NCBI RefSeq assembly: GCF_006715165.1
Contig: NZ_VFMS01000001.1
Location: 3,968,001 to 4,032,000, forward strand
Direction of reading: 5' to 3'
Origin: Arthrobacter sp. SLBN-122
GTDB taxonomy: Bacteria > Actinomycetota > Actinomycetes > Actinomycetales > Micrococcaceae
DNA length: 64,000 bases
Under the pieces are notes generated by a model. The model did not search any database, was not told where the DNA came from, and was given only the letters and a program-made list of their open reading frames with translations. Positions 57,889 through 64,000 of this stretch are shown here, in pieces; positions within the stretch are counted from its first letter, which is position 1, and the number at the start of each line of letters is the position of its first letter. The position numbers and the translations under genes were made by a program.

Positions 57889-58149
57889 TCAGATGTCCTG
57901 GGCCGGTGAACCGTCATCGCCGGGGCTGAGGGGAAGCGTTTCCTTCCAGAGCCCCCGGGTCTGCAGGTAATCTTCCAGCCATTCCCGGTGGTCCACGCAG
58001 GCAAGCCACGTTTTGCGGCGCTCGGGGGCGTGGATTTTGGGGTTGTTCCAGAGGAGCTGCCAGGATGCCTGGGCCCTGCACGCCTTCCGTGAGCACATGG
58101 CGGTCCCGGACGCCACGTCCGATCCTGCCGCGAAATCGAAAAGACTCAT
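57889..58149 (-). CDS. Small Cys/His protein translationally coupled to SURF1
   Basis: 86 residues, no membrane helix. Cys19-x4-Cys24 and Cys51-x2-His54 could bind one metal, with a conserved-looking Trp/Asn-rich middle (QLLWNNPKIH, residues 31-40) and RKTWLACVDH (45-54). Databases tend to label this family acetone carboxylase without basis; length and content rule that out. Its start overlaps the DUF3099 stop by four bases and its stop touches the SURF1 ATG, so it is made together with SURF1. A role in oxidase or haem maturation is inference. Confidence 0.8.
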   Translation of the reverse strand: MSLFDFAAGSDVASGTAMCSRKACRAQASWQLLWNNPKIHAPERRKTWLACVDHREWLEDYLQTRGLWKETLPLSPGDDGSPAQDI

Positions 58150-58571
58150 GATGCCTGCCGCTCCTCCCCGGGGTCCTCATCCTTTACCAGTTCGCCTTGA
58201 AGCACAGCACTTCCGGGTTCATCCTCCGGATCCGGAAGAACCGGGCTCTCAATCTCCGCCAAGGGGGCGGAATCCAGCAGCAAATCACTGTGGGCCTCGG
58301 CCTTGTCGCTGCCGTTGGCGATGACCACCGCAATCCAGGGCAAGAAGACAGCGCCGGCCACGGCGATGATCTTGAACCAGCCGTCCACCACGAAGATCAG
58401 GATCAGGCACACCATGCGGATTCCCATAGCCAAGGCGTACTTGATCATCCGCTGGCGCATGTCCTCAGAGTGGGCTCCGGCGGCATCGGTGATGCTGTGG
58501 ACCTCGTTGTCGCCGGAGAACCGGCCCGGTTCTTCGGGCGCGGAATGTCCCGCATGGTTTTCAAGGGTCAC
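58146..58571 (-). CDS. DUF3099 family membrane protein
   Basis: 141 residues. The DUF3099 signature VHSITDAAGAHSEDMRQRM precedes two membrane helices (KYALAMGIRMVCLILIFVV and FKIIAVAGAVFLPWIAVVIA). The C-terminal 45 residues are acidic and variable. No function is known. GTG start at 58571 divergent from fabG; the stop overlaps the next gene by four bases. First gene of the SURF1 run. Confidence 0.88.
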   Translation of the reverse strand: MTLENHAGHSAPEEPGRFSGDNEVHSITDAAGAHSEDMRQRMIKYALAMGIRMVCLILIFVVDGWFKIIAVAGAVFLPWIAVVIANGSDKAEAHSDLLLDSAPLAEIESPVLPDPEDEPGSAVLQGELVKDEDPGEERQAS

Positions 58572-58576
58572 GGTGA

Positions 58577-59449
<873 letters not shown>

Positions 59450-59590
59450 CCCTTCCGGTCATTGCCCCTGCAGGAAACTAGCCGGGCGGCCCTTATTTGT
59501 CGGAGCCGGACAACGGATAAGGGCCACAGCCGCTGGCATGATGGACTGCAGACCACAACGATTTAGATGTTTCGAACAAAGGAAGCTCGA

Positions 59591-60352
59591 ATGGGACTGC
59601 TGGACAACAAGACGGCCATCGTCACCGGATCATCGCGGGGCATCGGCGCCGACGTAGCAAAGATCCTCGCCTCGGAGGGTGCCGCCGTCGTGGTCAACTA
59701 CCGCCAGAAGGCGCCCCGCGCCAACAAGGTGGTGCAGGGAATTGAAGCCGCCGGCGGACGTGCTGTCGCCGTGGGTGCCGATCTCACCACGCAGGAGGGC
59801 GTGCAGGCCCTGGCCAGCGCCGCGATGGAGAACTTCGGCTCGCTGGACATCCTGGTGCTGAACGCCTCGGGCGGCATGGAAACCGGCATGGGGGAGGACT
59901 ACGCCCTCAAGCTCAACCGCGATGCCCAGGTCAACATGCTGAACGCCGCCGTTCCCCTGATGAAGGAAGGCTCCCGCGTGGTGTTCGTCACCAGCCACCA
60001 GGCCCACTTCATCAACACGGTGCCCACCATGGAGGCCTACGAGCCGGTGGCCCGCAGCAAGCGCGCCGGGGAAGACGCACTGCGCGAACTCATCCCCAAC
60101 CTTGCCGAGAAGGGCATCACCCTGGTTGTGGTTTCCGGCGACATGATCGAGGGCACCGTCACCGCCACGCTCCTGGACCGCTCCACCCCGGGCGCCATCG
60201 AGGCCCGCCGCGCGGAAGCCGGCAAGCTGTACTCCGTGGAGGAGTTCGCCGAGGTGGTGGCCGGCATGGCAACGGCCGACGTCGAATCCGGCCACACCGA
60301 GTACGCCGGCGGAGCAGATTACTTCGGCAAGGGTGCCCAGCCCGCCGGCTAG
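59591..60352 (+). CDS. SDR family protein lacking the catalytic tyrosine
   Basis: 253 residues. The NAD(P) loop TGSSRGIGADVAK is intact and the Ser of VVFVTSHQAHF is in place, but where YxxxK is expected the sequence reads VARSK (EAYEPVARSKRAGED), so the Tyr aligns with Val; a Tyr is present three residues earlier. Either the active site is shifted or the protein is not a normal reductase. ATG preceded by AAAGGAAG. Separated from fabG by 141 bases and followed by a terminator. Confidence 0.85.
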   Translation: MGLLDNKTAIVTGSSRGIGADVAKILASEGAAVVVNYRQKAPRANKVVQGIEAAGGRAVAVGADLTTQEGVQALASAAMENFGSLDILVLNASGGMETGMGEDYALKLNRDAQVNMLNAAVPLMKEGSRVVFVTSHQAHFINTVPTMEAYEPVARSKRAGEDALRELIPNLAEKGITLVVVSGDMIEGTVTATLLDRSTPGAIEARRAEAGKLYSVEEFAEVVAGMATADVESGHTEYAGGADYFGKGAQPAG

Positions 60353-60364
60353 GCTCTTCGCAAC

Positions 60365-60414
60365 GTGAATGGGCCCGCGTCCGCAGGAAATTCCTGTGGA
60401 CGTGGGCCCTTCAC
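60365..60414. terminator. Bidirectional terminator between the second SDR and serB
   Basis: A 24-base-pair stem with two G-T pairs and one bulged A around a short AT-rich loop: GTGAATGGGCCCGCG on the left and GTGGGCCCTTCAC on the right are its outer parts. Lies between convergent stops. Confidence 0.85.
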
Positions 60415-60426
60415 TGTTTAGAGCGG

Positions 60427-61320
60427 CTAGACCCCGGCGACGTGGCGGACAACGTCCAGGTACGGCATGTTCACGGCGGCATCGGCCACGGCCCGGACGG
60501 CAGGCTTGGCATTGAATGCCACCCCGATCCCGGCTGCACCGAGCATGTCCAGGTCATTGGCGCCGTCGCCGACCGCGATGGTGTGTTCGAGGGCAATGCC
60601 CTCCGCAGCGGCCCACTCCCGCAGGTACTTCTCCTTGGCCGCCCTGTCCACCACGGCGCCAAGCACCTTGCCGGTCAGCGCGCCGTCGACGATTTCCAGT
60701 TCGTTGGCCTGCCAGTAGTCCAGGCCCAGGTCGGCCGCGATCGGTTCGAGGATCTGGTTGAAGCCGCCGGACACGACGGCCACGGTGTGGCCGGCCGCCT
60801 TGAAAGCGGCCACCAGCTCACCCGCGCCTTCGCTGAGCTTAACTTCGTTACGGACGGAATGGACGACGTCGGCCGGCAGCCCGGCGAGGACGGCCACCCG
60901 GGCGTGCAGGCTCTGGGCAAAGTCCAGTTCGCCGCGCATGGCAGCTTCCGTGACGGCCGCCACTTCCTCCCGCTTGCCGGCGTAGGCAGCCAGGAGCTCG
61001 ATGACCTCCTGCTGGATCAGGGTGGAATCCACATCCATGATCAGCAGCTTTCGGGCAGCGGACCGAAGACCGGCCGGAACAACGGCGGTATCGAAATCAC
61101 CGGTGGCGGCGTCAGCCACCGAGCAGCGCAGCGCGGCGAGCCCGGCCTCGGTCGCATCCGGAAGGGCCAGGTCAAGGATCTGGACCTGGTATCGGTCGCC
61201 TGCCGGGGAGGATTCGGACAGCACCTGGGCGCCGTGTGATGCGAGGACGGAACGCAGCTGCTCCAGCCCGCTTGGGGTCACATTGAGGCCATAGCTGACC
61301 GCAGTCACGTTCGAAGTCAT
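60427..61320 (-). CDS. serB: Phosphoserine phosphatase
   Basis: 297 residues: an ACT-like N-terminal ~85 residues, then a HAD domain with motif I LLIMDVDSTLIQQE (DVDST), the Ser of motif II in VVSGGFN, and motif IV VGDGANDLDMLG. It makes L-serine from phosphoserine, the last step of the serine pathway. ATG start; TAAGAT seven bases upstream suggests a leaderless mRNA. Divergent from the ABC ATPase. Confidence 0.95.
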   Translation of the reverse strand: MTSNVTAVSYGLNVTPSGLEQLRSVLASHGAQVLSESSPAGDRYQVQILDLALPDATEAGLAALRCSVADAATGDFDTAVVPAGLRSAARKLLIMDVDSTLIQQEVIELLAAYAGKREEVAAVTEAAMRGELDFAQSLHARVAVLAGLPADVVHSVRNEVKLSEGAGELVAAFKAAGHTVAVVSGGFNQILEPIAADLGLDYWQANELEIVDGALTGKVLGAVVDRAAKEKYLREWAAAEGIALEHTIAVGDGANDLDMLGAAGIGVAFNAKPAVRAVADAAVNMPYLDVVRHVAGV

Positions 61321-61327
61321 GCCTGCA

Positions 61328-61333
61328 ATCTTA
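61328..61333 (-). promoter_or_regulatory. -10 element of a leaderless promoter for serB
   Basis: TAAGAT on the minus strand, seven bases before the ATG at 61320. Confidence 0.5.
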
Positions 61334-61445
61334 GCCAGCGCCTACGGGGCCACCGGAATTCGTTGCGGGCCCGCCACGGCGAAGCGTCCAGGGGCCTTCA
61401 CATCGGTTATCAGTCATCTTCTTTTTTGTCCTAGTGTCTACTCCT

Positions 61446-62231
61446 ATGAGTGATGTTCTGGAACTGGACTCCGTCAGCGTTGTCCGAGGCAAAAAGACCC
61501 TGCTGGACAATGTCGACTGGCAGGTCAATGAAGGCGAGCGGTGGGTCATCCTTGGCCCCAACGGCGCCGGCAAAACCACCCTTCTCCAGATCGCGGCGGC
61601 CCGGCTCCACCCGAGCAGCGGCACCGCGGGCATCCTCGACGAAGTGCTGGGCCGCGTTGACGTCTTCGAACTCCGGCCGCGCATCGGCCTTTCCTCTGCT
61701 GCCCTTGCCACCCAGATTCCCGAACACGAGAACGTTCTCAACGTCGTGGTCACCGCCGCCTACGGCGTGACCGGCCGCTGGCGCGAAGGCTACGAGCGCG
61801 ACGACGAACGGCGCGCGTTCCGGCTGCTGAACGACTGGGGCATGGGGCCACTCCTCAACAGGACCTTCGCCACCCTGTCCGAAGGTGAGCGCAAGCGCGT
61901 CCAGATTGCCCGCGCCCTCATGACGGACCCGGAACTGCTGCTCCTGGATGAGCCGGGCGCCGGACTGGACCTGGGCGGCCGCGAAGAGCTGGTCCACAAG
62001 CTGGGCGAGCTGGCCAGCGACGAGGCAGCCCCGGCCATGGTCCTGGTCACGCACCACCTTGAGGAAGTCCCGCCCGGCTTCACGCATGCCATGCTCCTGC
62101 GCGACGGCAGCGTCGTGGCAGCCGGACCCATCACTGACGTCCTGACTGAAGAGCACCTGAGCACCACCTTCGGGCTGCCGCTTGCGGTCACCGAGAACGC
62201 GGGCCGCTACACCGCCACCGCACGCCGCTAG
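61446..62231 (+). CDS. ABC-type ATP-binding protein without an evident partner
   Basis: 261 residues. Walker A LGPNGAGKTTLLQ, signature LSEGERKRVQIARAL (LSEGE instead of LSGGQ), Walker B LLLLDEPGAGLDLG, H-loop LVTHHLEEVP. It resembles the ModF/YfjK-like cytosolic ATPases common in actinobacteria. No permease or binding-protein gene lies beside it; TauE follows after 20 bases. ATG at 61446 is chosen because TAGTGT lies eight bases upstream; GTG at 61434 is the alternative. Confidence 0.85.
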   Translation: MSDVLELDSVSVVRGKKTLLDNVDWQVNEGERWVILGPNGAGKTTLLQIAAARLHPSSGTAGILDEVLGRVDVFELRPRIGLSSAALATQIPEHENVLNVVVTAAYGVTGRWREGYERDDERRAFRLLNDWGMGPLLNRTFATLSEGERKRVQIARALMTDPELLLLDEPGAGLDLGGREELVHKLGELASDEAAPAMVLVTHHLEEVPPGFTHAMLLRDGSVVAAGPITDVLTEEHLSTTFGLPLAVTENAGRYTATARR

Positions 62232-62251
62232 AAGAGGCCTGCGCTACTGCC

Positions 62252-63037
62252 TTGGAACTCTTCAGCAGCATCATTGTGTTCATCGCCGGCCTGTGGGCCG
62301 GCACCATCAATGCGGTAGTGGGCTCGGGCACCCTGGTCACGTTCCCGGTGCTCATCGCACTGGGCGTGGCCCCGGTGGTGGCATCCATGAGCAATGCGAT
62401 GGGGCTGGTCTTCGGTACGGGCGCCGGGGCCTTCGGGTACCGCCGTGAGCTGGCCGGCCGGGGGCGGCAGGTCCTGCGCCTGCTGCCGGCGTCCGTCCTG
62501 GGCGGTATCACGGGTGCCTGGCTGCTGCTGCACCTGCCCGAAAAGGTCTTCCACTATGTAGCCCCCGTCCTGCTGGTCCTGGCCTTGATGATGGTCGTGT
62601 TCCAGCCCCGGCTGCAGGACTGGGTGCGCAACCGCGAGGCCAATCCGGAGCACGCCGTCCGGGACAAACGCCACGGGATTCTCCTGGTGGTCCTCGTCTA
62701 CCTCGCCGGCGTGTACGGCGGCTACTTCGTTGCGGCCCAGGGGATCCTGCTGGTCGGAATCCTGGGCGTGTTCCTCACGGGGACCATCCAGAACGCCAAC
62801 GCGATGAAGAACATCCTGGTGCTCGGCGTCAACATGGTGGCCGCCATCTCCTACCTTTTGTTCGCCTTCGACCGGATCAACTGGCTTGTGGTGCTGCTCA
62901 TCGCGGTCAGCTCCACCATCGGCGGGATTCTGGGCTCCAAGGTGGGCCGAAAGCTCTCGCCGCGCGTCCTCCGGGCCGTGATCTTCAGCCTGGGCATCGT
63001 TGCCTTGGCCGTCATGATCGCCAACCTGCTGAAATAA
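62252..63037 (+). CDS. Sulfite exporter TauE/SafE family membrane protein
   Basis: 261 residues, about seven or eight membrane helices, with the two TauE motifs GLWAGTINAVVGSGTLVTFP near the N-terminus and VYGGYFVAAQGILLVGIL in the second half. Family members export sulfite, sulfoacetate or similar anions; substrate unknown. TTG start, 20 bases after the ATPase gene, with no strong ribosome site, so translation may depend on coupling. The SpoU gene starts seven bases after its stop. Confidence 0.87.
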   Translation: MELFSSIIVFIAGLWAGTINAVVGSGTLVTFPVLIALGVAPVVASMSNAMGLVFGTGAGAFGYRRELAGRGRQVLRLLPASVLGGITGAWLLLHLPEKVFHYVAPVLLVLALMMVVFQPRLQDWVRNREANPEHAVRDKRHGILLVVLVYLAGVYGGYFVAAQGILLVGILGVFLTGTIQNANAMKNILVLGVNMVAAISYLLFAFDRINWLVVLLIAVSSTIGGILGSKVGRKLSPRVLRAVIFSLGIVALAVMIANLLK

Positions 63038-63044
63038 TCACCCG

Positions 63045-63851
63045 GTGACCTTCCACTACCTCGAATCCGCCGATGACCCGCGCGTCAGCGACTACACCAC
63101 CCTGACCGACGTGCACCTTCGCAAGCTCCGCGAACCGGCCGAGGGGATGTACATCGCCGAGTCGTCGCGGGTCCTGCGCCGGGCCTTGGCGGCCGGCCAC
63201 CGGCCGCGTTCGTTCTTCCTGGCGGAAAAGTGGATGGCGAACCTCGACGACGTCTTCCAGGCGTATCCCGACGTTCCCGCCTTCATCGGCTCGGCAGCCC
63301 TCCTCGAGGAGATCACGGGTTTCCACCTGCACCGCGGTGCCATGGCGGCCATGCAGCGCCCCGCGCCGGTGCCGCTGCCGGAGATCCTGGCCGGCGCGCG
63401 CCGCGTGGCCGTGCTGGAGGACATTGTGGACCACACCAACGTGGGCGCCATCTTCCGCTCCGCCGCAGCGCTGGACATCGACGCCGTCCTGGTCTCACCG
63501 CGCTGCGGGGATCCCCTCTACCGGCGCAGCGTCAGGGTCAGCATGGGCACGGTGTTCCAGGTGCCCTGGGCGCGCCTGGGGAACTGGCCGGGCGACCTGC
63601 AGGTGCTGAAGGACCACGGCTTCACCGTCGCTGCGCTGGAGCTGACGCCGGACGCAGAGGACGTCGACGCCGTTGCGTCCCGCAACCTGGACAGGCTCGC
63701 CCTGGTGCTTGGCACCGAAGGCGCCGGCATGAGCCCGGAGACGCTCGCCGCCGTCGACCTCGCCGTCAAAATCCCCATGCGCAATGGCGTGGATTCGCTC
63801 AACGTGGCCGCTGCGTCGGCCGTGGCGTTCTGGGAGCTGCGGGCGCGGTAA
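63045..63851 (+). CDS. SpoU/TrmH family RNA 2'-O-methyltransferase
   Basis: 268 residues. SPOUT motifs: NVGAIFRSAAAL (motif 1), LVLGTEGAGMS (motif 2) and IPMRNGVDSLNVAAASAVAFWEL (motif 3, which forms the knot and SAM site). An N-terminal substrate-binding extension (ESSRVLRRALAAGHRPRSFFL) is typical of rRNA or tRNA modifiers. Target RNA unknown. GTG start seven bases after TauE. Confidence 0.9.
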   Translation: MTFHYLESADDPRVSDYTTLTDVHLRKLREPAEGMYIAESSRVLRRALAAGHRPRSFFLAEKWMANLDDVFQAYPDVPAFIGSAALLEEITGFHLHRGAMAAMQRPAPVPLPEILAGARRVAVLEDIVDHTNVGAIFRSAAALDIDAVLVSPRCGDPLYRRSVRVSMGTVFQVPWARLGNWPGDLQVLKDHGFTVAALELTPDAEDVDAVASRNLDRLALVLGTEGAGMSPETLAAVDLAVKIPMRNGVDSLNVAAASAVAFWELRAR

Positions 63852-63857
63852 GGCTGC

Positions 63858-63937
63858 GCATCAGCGGTTCGTCAGTCCCTCCCGCATCGGCTATGATGGA
63901 CAGCTGGTTGTCCTGCTTTTTCAGCATCCGCTGATGC
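63858..63937 (+). promoter_or_regulatory. Promoter flanked by an inverted repeat at the right edge
   Basis: A perfect 10-base inverted repeat GCATCAGCGG (63858-63867) and CCGCTGATGC (63928-63937) encloses a good promoter: TTCGTC (63868-63873), 18 bases, TATGAT (63892-63897). The window ends in AACAAAGG, which may be the ribosome site of a gene starting just beyond base 64000. About 100 bases of leader are visible and contain no open frame of note. Confidence 0.45.
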
Positions 63938-64000
63938 AACAGATCCCAGCCATCCCATTCATACCTGGCAGCTGGCAAAATCCAGTTGCGCGAACAAAGG

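Noticed and set aside
57889..58149. Acetone carboxylase as the name for the 86-residue protein
   Set aside because: Acetone carboxylase subunits are far larger or have different motifs; nothing here supports it.

Overview
The window is a high-GC chromosomal segment from an actinobacterium. Gene content (RbpA, WhiA, OpcA, BioYMN, LGFP repeats, a SufR-headed suf cluster without sufS) and frequent GTG/TTG starts fit Micrococcaceae, most likely Arthrobacter or Pseudarthrobacter. That placement is inference from protein style and gene order. I see no rRNA, tRNA, insertion sequence, prophage or CRISPR array; almost all of it is dense, vertically inherited-looking core genome.

Layout. 1-3060 (minus): an edge-truncated GNAT acetyltransferase and a DUF3516-type helicase. 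3158-8022: trans-aconitate methyltransferase, then an overlapping heterodimeric ABC exporter pair with its GntR regulator. 8070-17523: uvrA (with a LexA-like box), a HAD phosphatase, plsC, uvrC, then rapZ-yvcK-whiA. 17625-22001: sodA, then gap-pgk-tpiA-secG with a strong hairpin before tpiA. 22139-30716: rbpA, convergent with the pentose-phosphate run tkt-tal-pgi-zwf-opcA-pgl; the terminator of that run lies inside rbpA. 31227-37434: ctaB, a SulP-carbonic anhydrase fusion, ctaA and an ABC-2 transporter. 37568-42720: sufR-sufB-sufD-Rieske-sufC-sufT. 42850-48408: a zinc metallopeptidase, an acyl-CoA ligase/thiolase pair, and the biotin transporter bioY-bioM-bioN. 48595-54379: the most accessory part, with a small secreted orphan, a modular secreted LGFP protein, a VOC protein, a DUF808 membrane protein preceded by a tiny leaderless ORF, and a spore-photoproduct-lyase-like radical SAM protein. 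54576-63851: ABC-F, DUF4177, YbaK, SURF1 with two small partners, two SDRs, serB, an ABC ATPase, TauE and a SpoU methyltransferase.

How the genes work together. Lower glycolysis and the oxidative and non-oxidative pentose phosphate pathway sit next to each other on opposite strands. ctaB, ctaA and SURF1 all serve haem-copper oxidase assembly. The suf cluster builds Fe-S clusters but lacks its sulfur donor here. Many genes have a TANNNT -10 element 6 or 7 bases before the start codon, which predicts leaderless mRNAs; this helped choose several starts.

I found no obviously new multi-gene system. The best leads are the small Cys/His protein fused tightly to SURF1, the acyl-CoA ligase plus atypical thiolase next to the biotin importer, a terminator encoded inside rbpA, the leaderless 22-residue ORF coupled to DUF808, an SDR lacking its catalytic tyrosine, and the repeat-rich LGFP surface protein.
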